A stretch of 5,688 bases of DNA from Bacteroidota bacterium (lineage in GTDB: Bacteria > Bacteroidota > Ignavibacteria > Ignavibacteriales > Ignavibacteriaceae). The translations under genes were made by a program, and so were the position numbers. Below the pieces are notes generated by a model. The model had not been told where the DNA came from. It saw nothing but the letters and a program-made list of their open reading frames with translations, and did no database searches. The DNA lies in contig JAUZPC010000213.1 in the NCBI GenBank assembly GCA_030706105.1, positions 1 to 5,688 of the forward strand, given 5' to 3'. How positions within the stretch are numbered: the stretch's first letter is position 1; each line of letters starts with the position of its first letter. Of this stretch, positions 1-5,688 are shown piece by piece.

Positions 1-1664
1 AAGAAGTAAATCTGCTTTCCGGGTTGTTAAAATCCAATAACCAGGGAATGATTACCAGTCTTACTACGTCTTTTAGCAGTGATAACAATTTTAAAATAAA
101 TCACAAACTGAAAGATCTGCTTAAAACCAACAGTAATTCAATAAACAACTTACTTACAAATCTTGATAAAAACAGAGATAATTACTCTAACAAAGATTCA
201 ATAAAGAACCATATAGTTAATACAAGAATATCAACCTTTAACTTATGGAGGTTTTCAATCAGTGAGATGAAGCTGCTTTTAGAAAACAGAATTGAAAGCT
301 TCAATAACAATAAGGTAATAACAATTTTGTTTATGCTTGTAGTTATCTGCTTTACACTTTTATTTTTCCTTTTACTGTCACGAGGGATAATAAAATCAGT
401 AACGCAATTGGACTATGCTGCTGAAAAAGTAATGTCGGGTAATTACAATTGTGCGGTTGAGGTAAAAGGAACTGACGAATTAGGAAATCTCAGCAGGCGC
501 TTCAATCAAATGATTGCAATTATAAGTAAAAGCATCAGGGAACATACTGAACGGTTGGAACAGACCCAAAGTGCCTTAATTTTGGAAAAAGACGAACATA
601 AATTAGTTGCCGCTGCGTTAAATCGTTCGGAATTATTATTTAGCCAGCTATGGAATATTTCAGTTGACGGAATGAGACTTGTTAATGAGGAAGGGATTAT
701 TATTGCTCTTAATGAGGCATATTGCAAAATTATCGGGAAACCTCAGGATGAAATATTAGGGAGAAATTATCAGGAATGCTATCATAGCTCTCAGCGGGCG
801 GCTATCTCAGAACAGTTTAATAATGATTTCTTACAAAGCTTGCCGCAAACTCATTTTGAGAGGGAAACAACTCTTTGGAATAACAAAACTCTTTGGCTGG
901 AACTTTCAAATTCTTTTTTGCAGATACCTAATAGCGGTAAACTGGTTTTAAGTATAGTTAAAGATGTTACTGAGAGAAAAAAAGACGAAGAAAAACTTAA
1001 AAATTTTGCTGACCAGTTGAGGAATTTGGCTTCCCGTCTTCAGACGATTAGGGAAGAGGAAAGGACCATGATTGCCCGTGAAATCCACGATGAGCTTGGA
1101 CAAGTACTTACAGTACTAAAGATACAAATTTCATTACTTGCCAATAAACTTAGGGATGATCAGCAGTCTCTAAAAGATAAAATAAATTCAGTTTCAAAAG
1201 TAATTGACACTACAGTGGAATCTGTTCAGAAAATATCTGCTAAACTAAGACCAGGAATCCTTGATGATTTGGGCCTCATTCCGGCCCTTGAATGGCAGTC
1301 ACAAGATTTTCAGGATAGTACGGGTATTATTTGTGAATCAATTTTACCTAAAGAGGATATTATTCTGGACCAGGAAAAAGCAACTGCTGTTTTTAGAATA
1401 TTTCAGGAGTCTTTAACAAATATTGCCCGCCATGCGGAGGCTTCAAATGTTGTAGTAAAGTTAATTCAAATTGGAAACAATCTTGAATTGGAAGTCTCGG
1501 ATAACGGGAAAGGAATAACCCCTAAGCAGATTCAAGACTCAAAGTCATTAGGACTTTTAGGTATGAAGGAGAGAGCTTTAATCTTAGGCGGTACTGTAAA
1601 CATTGAAGGTATTCAGGGCTCTGGTACAAAAGTTAAAGTAATAATGCCGGTATGGCAAAATTAA
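1..1664 (+). CDS. Sensor histidine kinase, HisKA_3 (NarL-partner) type, 5'-truncated by window edge
   Basis: Membrane sensor kinase that autophosphorylates on His and passes the phosphate to a response regulator. The frame is open to the left edge (first full codon at nt 3, seven codons before the TTG at 24), so the true start and probably a first membrane helix lie outside; TTG 24 is not a credible start. Visible order: about 95 residues of Asn/Ser-rich, probably helical extracytoplasmic sequence; one hydrophobic span (nt ~315-377); HAMP (~381-540); PAS (~627-974) ending in the usual DVTERK linker; a coiled linker; HisKA_3 with REIHDELGQ, phospho-His codon at 1086 and the DxxxQ phosphatase-type motif after it; HATPase_c with N-box Asn (codon 1419), DNGKG (from 1500), GLLGM and GSGTKV. 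All catalytic motifs are present, so the kinase should be active. It precedes the response regulator by 21 bp, indicating one operon. The family is clear; the signal sensed cannot be told. Confidence 0.93.
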   Translation, partial: EVNLLSGLLKSNNQGMITSLTTSFSSDNNFKINHKLKDLLKTNSNSINNLLTNLDKNRDNYSNKDSIKNHIVNTRISTFNLWRFSISEMKLLLENRIESFNNNKVITILFMLVVICFTLLFFLLLSRGIIKSVTQLDYAAEKVMSGNYNCAVEVKGTDELGNLSRRFNQMIAIISKSIREHTERLEQTQSALILEKDEHKLVAAALNRSELLFSQLWNISVDGMRLVNEEGIIIALNEAYCKIIGKPQDEILGRNYQECYHSSQRAAISEQFNNDFLQSLPQTHFERETTLWNNKTLWLELSNSFLQIPNSGKLVLSIVKDVTERKKDEEKLKNFADQLRNLASRLQTIREEERTMIAREIHDELGQVLTVLKIQISLLANKLRDDQQSLKDKINSVSKVIDTTVESVQKISAKLRPGILDDLGLIPALEWQSQDFQDSTGIICESILPKEDIILDQEKATAVFRIFQESLTNIARHAEASNVVVKLIQIGNNLELEVSDNGKGITPKQIQDSKSLGLLGMKERALILGGTVNIEGIQGSGTKVKVIMPVWQN

Positions 1665-1685
1665 ACTAAATTAATAGATGATATT

Positions 1686-2321
1686 ATGATTAAAATATTA
1701 ATTGCTGACGATCACGCAATAGTTAGAGAAGGACTTAAGCAGATTGTAGCCGAAGAAAGTGACATGGCGGTTTTGGGCGAGGCAGATGACGCAGTTTCAT
1801 TATTGGCACTTTTACCCAAAGAGGATTGGAGTATTGTAGTACTTGATATAAATATGCCGGGTAAGAATGGCCTGGAAATTTTGAAAGATCTGCGTCTTTC
1901 TCATCCAAATCTGCCAATTCTAATTTTAAGTATGTATAGTGAAGAGCAGTATGGCTTACGCGCAATAAAAGCAGGAGCTTCAGGGTACCTAAAAAAAGTT
2001 AGTGCGCCAAATGAGTTGGTAAAAGCAATAAGAAAAATCGTTAGCGGTGGAAAATATATTAACCAATCGCTGGCTGAAAAGCTTGCTTATTCATATGAGA
2101 ATAATTTGAAGACCCAAAAACATGAAATTCTTTCAGACCGTGAATTTGAGATAATGTGCAGAATTGCTGCAGGTAATACAGCCGAAGAAATTGCAAAAGA
2201 GCTTATGCTTAGTGTACATACTATTTATACATATAGAAACCGGCTTTTGGAAAAGATGGGAATGAAAAGCAATGTTGAGCTGACACAGTACGTTATCCAA
2301 AACAAACTGATTGAATTTTAG
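1686..2321 (+). CDS. NarL/FixJ-family response regulator, REC + LuxR-type HTH
   Basis: Cytoplasmic transcription regulator of 211 residues, the normal length for the family. The receiver domain (about 2-118) has the acidic pair D8/D9, phospho-acceptor D54 in VVLDINMPG, the switch Ser S82 and K104 in GYLKK. A LuxR/GerE-type helix-turn-helix fills about 147-211 (LSDREFEIM, then AEEIAKELMLSVHTIYTYRNRLLEKMG). Start is the ATG 21 bp after the kinase stop; there is no good Shine-Dalgarno sequence before it, but the reading MIKILIADDHAIVREGL matches the usual N-terminus exactly. The pairing of a HisKA_3 kinase with a NarL-type regulator is the standard arrangement, so the kinase is its likely phosphodonor. 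A small oddity is Val 105 after the conserved Lys, where Asp or Glu is common. Target promoters are unknown; the downstream porin is the nearest candidate by position only. Confidence 0.95.
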   Translation: MIKILIADDHAIVREGLKQIVAEESDMAVLGEADDAVSLLALLPKEDWSIVVLDINMPGKNGLEILKDLRLSHPNLPILILSMYSEEQYGLRAIKAGASGYLKKVSAPNELVKAIRKIVSGGKYINQSLAEKLAYSYENNLKTQKHEILSDREFEIMCRIAAGNTAEEIAKELMLSVHTIYTYRNRLLEKMGMKSNVELTQYVIQNKLIEF

Positions 2322-2409
2322 CTTATTTTAAACATTCGTATTGATTTTTTTTCTTCTGATATTGTTCTATTTATTTACCTATTTTTAGTATATTTAAAGT
2401 ATTAAAAAC

Positions 2410-2428
2410 AATATTTAACTTAAATATT
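2410..2428. promoter_or_regulatory. 19-bp AT-rich perfect dyad before the porin gene
   Basis: Nine-base arms AATATTTAA and TTAAATATT are perfect inverted repeats around a single C at 2419, ending 10 bp before the porin start codon. This could be an operator or a weak hairpin near the ribosome-binding region. The arms contain no G or C, and AT-rich intergenic DNA yields such palindromes easily, so a function is only suggested. The remainder of the 117-bp gap (2322-2409) is AT-rich with a T-run at 2345-2352 that no stem precedes; I see no convincing promoter boxes or terminator there. Confidence 0.35.
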
Positions 2429-2438
2429 TGGAATAATT

Positions 2439-3569
2439 ATGAAAAAGATTGCCTTAATGAGACATGTAACTTTTTATCTTGTATTAATTATATTAAATGT
2501 ATGCACAGGCAATATATTTGCACAAGAAAAAGAGAAACCTTGGTATGAATCTATTTCTGTAAATGGTTTTTTATCAACCAGTTATTCTTACAATTTTAAC
2601 AAACCTGCGCTAAATCAAAATCAATACCATGTCTTTGATAATGACAATAACTCATTTAAGCTGGATGTTGCTGAATTATTGCTTCAAAAACCGGTAAGTA
2701 AAATTAGTGACGCCGGTTTTAAGCTTGATTTTATTGCAGGCTCTTCTATTCCCAGAGTAATTGCATCTTCAGGGCTTTTTAGAGACAAAAGCGGGAAGGC
2801 AAATGATTTTGATGTTCCGCAGGCATTTGTAAGTTATATTGCTCCGGTTGGTAATGGATTAAGGTTTGATATTGGTAAATTTTATACTCACGTTGGCTAT
2901 GAGCAAATTGAAGGTTATGAGGGATTCAATAACAATGCAGGTCACTCATTTTTATTCGGTTTCTCAGAACCAACTACGCATACAGGTCTTCATATTATTT
3001 ATCCCTTTTCTGACAAAATATCAGGGATGGTTATGGTTGTAAATGGCTGGGATAATGCAGTAGATAATAATAAATCCAAATCAGTTGGCGCTCAATTGAG
3101 TTATTCACCTACTGAAGATTTCCAAATTTATGCAAATTTTATTGGCGGACCTGAAAAGGACAACAACAATACAGATAATAGGTTTGTTTATAACTTATCT
3201 ATTAATAACAAATTAACGCAGGATATTACTTGCGCTTTGACCTTTGATTATGGCTTAGAGCAGGGAATGTTGGCTGATAATAGTAACGCAAAATGGTTTG
3301 GCGGTGCCCTTTATTTTAACTTTGCTTTATTTGAAAAGTTTAATGTTGCTTTGCGGGGTGAAGTTTTTAACGACAAGAATGGTTCCAGAACAGGTTTAAA
3401 TCAGACACTAAGCGAAATTACGCTTACTCCACAGTATAAATTTACACCTAATTTTATACTTCGAGCAGATGTTAGACTGGATAATTCAAATCAATTTATT
3501 TTTGATAAAGAAGGATTAATTAAGAAGAACCAATTAACGGTTCTAATTAATGCATTATATTGGTTTTAA
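2439..3569 (+). CDS. Outer-membrane beta-barrel porin, bbp2/OmpL-like family
   Basis: Predicted 376-residue outer-membrane porin, probably a passive channel for small solutes; the substrate cannot be told. Residues 1-28 form a Sec signal peptide (MKK, hydrophobic core, likely cut after IFA at Ala 28). The mature part shows alternating polar/aromatic beta-strands and the landmarks I associate with the putative beta-barrel porin-2 (bbp2) family: GFLSTSYSYNFNKP near 43-56, PQAFVSYIAPVGNGLRFDIGKFYTHVGYE at 127-155, HTGLHIIYPFSDK at 181-193, VVNGWD at 200-205, GPEKDN at 237-242, ALRGEVFND at 304-312 and TLTPQYK at 328-334. It ends in YWF; a C-terminal Phe is the usual barrel-assembly signal. Start: ATG 2439 has a weak GGA at 2430-2432; ATG 2457 (Met 7) would also leave a workable signal peptide but has nothing upstream. 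The gene lies 117 bp after the response regulator, so it may be cotranscribed with or controlled by that pair; this is inference. Confidence 0.88.
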   Translation: MKKIALMRHVTFYLVLIILNVCTGNIFAQEKEKPWYESISVNGFLSTSYSYNFNKPALNQNQYHVFDNDNNSFKLDVAELLLQKPVSKISDAGFKLDFIAGSSIPRVIASSGLFRDKSGKANDFDVPQAFVSYIAPVGNGLRFDIGKFYTHVGYEQIEGYEGFNNNAGHSFLFGFSEPTTHTGLHIIYPFSDKISGMVMVVNGWDNAVDNNKSKSVGAQLSYSPTEDFQIYANFIGGPEKDNNNTDNRFVYNLSINNKLTQDITCALTFDYGLEQGMLADNSNAKWFGGALYFNFALFEKFNVALRGEVFNDKNGSRTGLNQTLSEITLTPQYKFTPNFILRADVRLDNSNQFIFDKEGLIKKNQLTVLINALYWF

Positions 3570-3653
3570 AGCAATCACTCTTTAAAATTTTCTTATTGTA
3601 GCATTTACAAATGCAATTTATGAACAGTTATTGTTTGTATAAAATGATGGCTT

Positions 3654-3684
3654 TCAAAATTCGCAAATATTTTGTAAATTTTGA
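3654..3684. repeat. Imperfect inverted repeat (hairpin or operator-like dyad)
   Basis: Eight-base arms TCAAAATT (3654-3661) and AATTTTGA (3677-3684) enclose inner arms CAAA (3664-3667) and TTTG (3671-3674) around a 3-nt loop. The two bases between the arms give one C-A mismatch and one G-U pair in RNA. It lies about 85 bp after the porin stop but has no T-run after it, so it is a poor intrinsic terminator; its right arm overlaps the putative -35 box starting at 3681, which suits an operator better. Function is unproven. Confidence 0.4.
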
Positions 3685-3709
3685 CTTGATTATATGCTCT
3701 ACCTAATAT
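3681..3709 (+). promoter_or_regulatory. Putative sigma70-like promoter for the PorU-like gene
   Basis: TTGACT at 3681-3686 (5 of 6 to TTGACA) is followed, after exactly 17 bp, by TAATAT at 3704-3709 (4 of 6 to TATAAT). Transcription would begin near 3716, giving a leader of roughly 100 nt before the ATG at 3820. The hexamers and spacing are good, but the host is AT-rich, so chance matches are common. In Bacteroidota proper the main promoter form is TTTG/TAnnTTTG, and no clean copy of that is seen in this gap. Confidence 0.35.
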
Positions 3710-3730
3710 TAAATTTTAAAACATCAATTT

Positions 3731-3735
3731 AGGAG
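3731..3735 (+). promoter_or_regulatory. Orphan Shine-Dalgarno-like AGGAG in the PorU-like leader
   Basis: AGGAG is the best Shine-Dalgarno match before any gene region in this window, but it lies 84 bp before the ATG at 3820, too far to serve it, and no ATG, GTG or TTG stands at the right distance. Six bases after it an ATA codon (3742) opens a 15-codon frame ending in TAA at 3787-3789, in the same phase as the downstream gene. It may be a relic, a leader peptide with a rare start, or chance. Confidence 0.25.
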
Positions 3736-3791
3736 TTAATTATAAGAGTTATTTGCTACCTTGGTTCTATAAAAAAAGTCGGTTCATAAAT

Positions 3792-3807
3792 AAATTTAAT
3801 TAAATTT
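3792..3807. promoter_or_regulatory. 16-bp perfect AT-only palindrome before the PorU-like gene
   Basis: AAATTTAA followed directly by TTAAATTT forms a perfect palindrome that ends 12 bp before the start codon at 3820. It shares the core ATTTAA/TTAAAT with the dyad before the porin gene at 2410-2428, at nearly the same distance from the start codon. This could be a common binding site or a shared translation-start feature; low sequence complexity makes coincidence a real alternative. Confidence 0.3.
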
Positions 3808-3819
3808 CTTATTATACAG

Positions 3820-5688
3820 ATGAATAGCAAATTCTCTATTAATTATATTATCATATTTTGTGTTTTTACTTCATTTATCTTTGCCCAGCAAAATGATGTT
3901 AAAATCATTTCTTCAAATGCCAATTCTTTGGTGTTTGAATATTTCCCGTCTTTTAGTGATTCATCATATACTAAAATAAATAATGATAATTATTTTTCAG
4001 CATTAATAAAATCAGGTTTTGTTTCTGAAAATATACAATCAGGTATGCCTGCTATTCCGGAAAGAATAATAAACACTGCCGTTCCTTCCGAGTTTGGTAA
4101 TACTTTAGAAATTGTGAAAGCGTCTTACAAAGAATTCCCGGCTAAACTACTGCCTGTACCTTATCTGAAAACGGAAAATGGAATCGCTACTCCTTATTAT
4201 CAGCTAAGTGAGAACTATAATAATTATAAACCTGATGAAGATATTGTTACGTTTAGTCAATTTGGAATTGCAAGAGGAATACCTGTGCAGAGCTTAAAAT
4301 TGATGCCTGTTAAATATTTTCCTCAATTAGGCGTTGTAAGGTTTTATTATGATATCGTTGTAAAAGTTACTTTCAAATCAGGAAATAAAAATTATTTAAT
4401 GCCTAAAGATGAATTTGCAAAAGATGTAGTTATAAATTATGATGCAATTAAATACTGGGCAACGCCTGTTAGCAAGTCTCTTAATAAAACAGCTACTAAT
4501 AGTGTCCTTTCTTCAGGGAAGTGGGTAAGGTTTGAGGCCCCGGTTGAAGGTATTTATAAAATAGCTAAATCAGATTTAGCAGCATACGGCCTTGATGCCA
4601 ATGTTGATCCCCGGACTATTAAAATTTATAATAATTCAGGTAAGATGCTATCAGAATCGGTTGAAAAAGTTGTACCTACTGACTTGGTTGAAGTTGCTAT
4701 TTATATAAGTGGTGAATCGGATGGCGTTTTTAACGATGACGATTACATACTTTTTTACGGCAGAGGAACAAACTTCTGGGAGTATAATTCAGCCGGTAAA
4801 AAATTGCAGAGATCTGCAAATTATTATTCAAATCAAAACTATTTCTGGATAACATCAGGCGGCGTTCCAGGTAAAAGGATGGAAACAAAAAATAGTGCAG
4901 AGGGCGGATCAGGTTTCGTTCAGACTACTACTAAAGCAATGACTTATCTTGAAGATGAGAAAATTAATATTTGTAAAAGCAGCAGGGATTTTTTAGGCGA
5001 TGAGTTCAATCTTAATACTAAATCACGGGTCTATACTAATAAGCTTGATGGGCTGGTTCCTTCTTCTACAATCCAATATAATTTCAGATTCGTAAATACT
5101 GATTATGATAACACTGAGCTGGTAATTGAAGAGAACCAAACGAAATTGCTGGACACATACATTGCCGGCCGTAAGACTTCTGGTGATAATGCAATCTACG
5201 TTGGAGGGTATAGTCTGCAGGGTTCTTTAAATTATTCATCACAGCTTACTGATAACAGAAGTAATCTTAAGTTCTTTTATAATGCTAATAATGTCAGCTC
5301 TAAAGGTTATTTAGACTTTTTTGAAATTTCATATAATAAATATCTTACTGCATTTAATGATGAGCTCTTGTTCTTCTCAAAGGATACTTCTTCTTTAATT
5401 GAATATGATCTTAATGGTTTCTCAAACAGCAACATCAGAGTTTTTGATATATCAGATTATTCAGCGCCTAAAATAGTGTCTCCTTTGCTTATTAGCGGAG
5501 GGGAATTTAAATTTAAGAGCAATGAAGCAGTAAATGCAAGTTCAAAATATTTTGCTCTCGGAAATAATAATTTTAAGTCTCCTTCAAACGCTACTTCTAT
5601 GACAAATCAAAATTTGCATGGAATTTCAGAAGGCGGCAAGGTTATAATAGTAACTAATAAACTGTTTATTGATCAGGCAAATAAATAT
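3820..5688 (+). CDS. porU: PorU-like type IX secretion protein (peptidase C25 / gingipain-type), 3'-truncated by window edge
   Basis: Open for 623 codons to the last base. PorU is the cell-surface C25-family sortase of the type IX secretion system: it removes C-terminal sorting domains from exported proteins and links them to the surface. Residues 1-22 are a signal peptide (hydrophobic core, likely cut after FIFA). Residues ~60-220 form the N-terminal region. At ~235-275 comes the recognisable GKWVRFEAPVEGIYKIAKSDL stretch with DPRTIKIYNNSG, then FNDDDYILFYGRGTNFWEYN (303-322) and NYYSNQNYFWIT (334-345), all typical of PorU-like proteins. NLHG at 597-600 with VIIVTNKLFIDQANKY (to 623) marks the start of the C25 peptidase domain. 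The catalytic His and Cys would lie beyond the window, so activity cannot be judged. ATG 3820 is the only standard start after the in-frame TAA at 3787; no Shine-Dalgarno sequence precedes it. A C25 protein that is itself a secreted substrate is the main alternative. Confidence 0.8.
   Translation, partial: MNSKFSINYIIIFCVFTSFIFAQQNDVKIISSNANSLVFEYFPSFSDSSYTKINNDNYFSALIKSGFVSENIQSGMPAIPERIINTAVPSEFGNTLEIVKASYKEFPAKLLPVPYLKTENGIATPYYQLSENYNNYKPDEDIVTFSQFGIARGIPVQSLKLMPVKYFPQLGVVRFYYDIVVKVTFKSGNKNYLMPKDEFAKDVVINYDAIKYWATPVSKSLNKTATNSVLSSGKWVRFEAPVEGIYKIAKSDLAAYGLDANVDPRTIKIYNNSGKMLSESVEKVVPTDLVEVAIYISGESDGVFNDDDYILFYGRGTNFWEYNSAGKKLQRSANYYSNQNYFWITSGGVPGKRMETKNSAEGGSGFVQTTTKAMTYLEDEKINICKSSRDFLGDEFNLNTKSRVYTNKLDGLVPSSTIQYNFRFVNTDYDNTELVIEENQTKLLDTYIAGRKTSGDNAIYVGGYSLQGSLNYSSQLTDNRSNLKFFYNANNVSSKGYLDFFEISYNKYLTAFNDELLFFSKDTSSLIEYDLNGFSNSNIRVFDISDYSAPKIVSPLLISGGEFKFKSNEAVNASSKYFALGNNNFKSPSNATSMTNQNLHGISEGGKVIIVTNKLFIDQANKY

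Noticed and set aside
24..26. TTG as the start codon of the histidine kinase.
   Set aside because: The frame is open upstream to the window edge, no ribosome-binding site precedes the TTG, and a start here would lack the first membrane helix expected before the extracytoplasmic region.
506..727. Open frame of 73 codons on the minus strand.
   Set aside because: It lies wholly opposite the kinase HAMP-PAS coding sequence and shows no recognisable domain; a shadow of the real gene.
1271..1287. GGGCC/GGCCC inverted repeat with a 7-nt loop.
   Set aside because: It falls in the conserved DLGLIPAL coding motif of the kinase and has no T-run; best explained by codon choice.
1735..1965. Open frame of 76 codons on the minus strand.
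   Set aside because: It lies wholly opposite the receiver domain of the response regulator; a shadow frame.
2345..2352. T-run after the response regulator as an intrinsic terminator.
   Set aside because: No stable stem-loop precedes it.
2376..2382. TACCTAT, a match to the NarL heptamer TACYYMT.
   Set aside because: It is a single copy without a proper inverted partner, the consensus is from enterobacterial NarL, and such a short degenerate site is expected by chance.
3601..3614. GCATT/AATGC hairpin with a 4-nt loop after the porin, as a terminator.
   Set aside because: The stem is only 5 bp and is followed by AATTTATG and not a T-run.
3620..3706. A 28-codon ATG frame (MNSYCLYKMM...) in the porin-PorU gap.
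   Set aside because: No ribosome-binding site, no recognisable feature, and it overlaps the dyad and promoter-like boxes; frames this short are common by chance.
3763..3790. Direct repeat GGTTCTATAAA / GGTTCATAAA.
   Set aside because: Two short imperfect copies only, in low-complexity DNA; not enough to call a binding-site array.

Overview
The window is AT-rich and carries four protein genes, all on the + strand, with intact reading frames and no sign of mobile elements, CRISPR arrays or RNA genes. Gene content points to the Bacteroidota/Ignavibacteriota (FCB) lineage. The right-hand gene looks like the N-terminal two thirds or so of a PorU-type protein of the type IX secretion system, which is confined to that lineage. 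Shine-Dalgarno sequences are weak or absent before the real genes, and Asn, Ile and Lys are abundant. The general look is closest to Ignavibacteria-like organisms, but that narrower placement is an impression and not a proof.

Layout. Positions 1-1664 hold the 3' part of a membrane-bound sensor histidine kinase (helical extracytoplasmic region, one visible membrane span, HAMP, PAS, HisKA_3, HATPase_c); its start lies left of the window. After 21 bp, 1686-2321 encodes a NarL/FixJ-type response regulator with a LuxR-type helix-turn-helix, almost certainly the kinase's partner. A 117-bp AT-rich gap with a 19-bp AT-only dyad next to the start codon leads to 2439-3569, a complete outer-membrane beta-barrel porin of the bbp2 (OmpL-like) kind. 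A 250-bp gap (3570-3819) holds an imperfect hairpin/dyad, a plausible sigma70-like promoter, an orphan Shine-Dalgarno sequence and a 16-bp AT-only palindrome. From 3820 to the right edge runs the PorU-like gene, still open at the last base.

How the genes may work together. The kinase and regulator form a classical phosphorelay pair: signal sensed at the membrane, phosphate passed from His to Asp, promoter choice by the LuxR-type domain. The porin immediately downstream is the nearest candidate target, though nothing in the sequence proves it. The PorU-like protein belongs to a different process (processing and surface attachment of proteins exported by type IX secretion) and appears to have its own promoter. 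The coding content is of known families. The least explained sequence is in the two intergenic regions, where AT-only inverted repeats with a shared ATTTAA/TTAAAT core sit 10-12 bp before two start codons.
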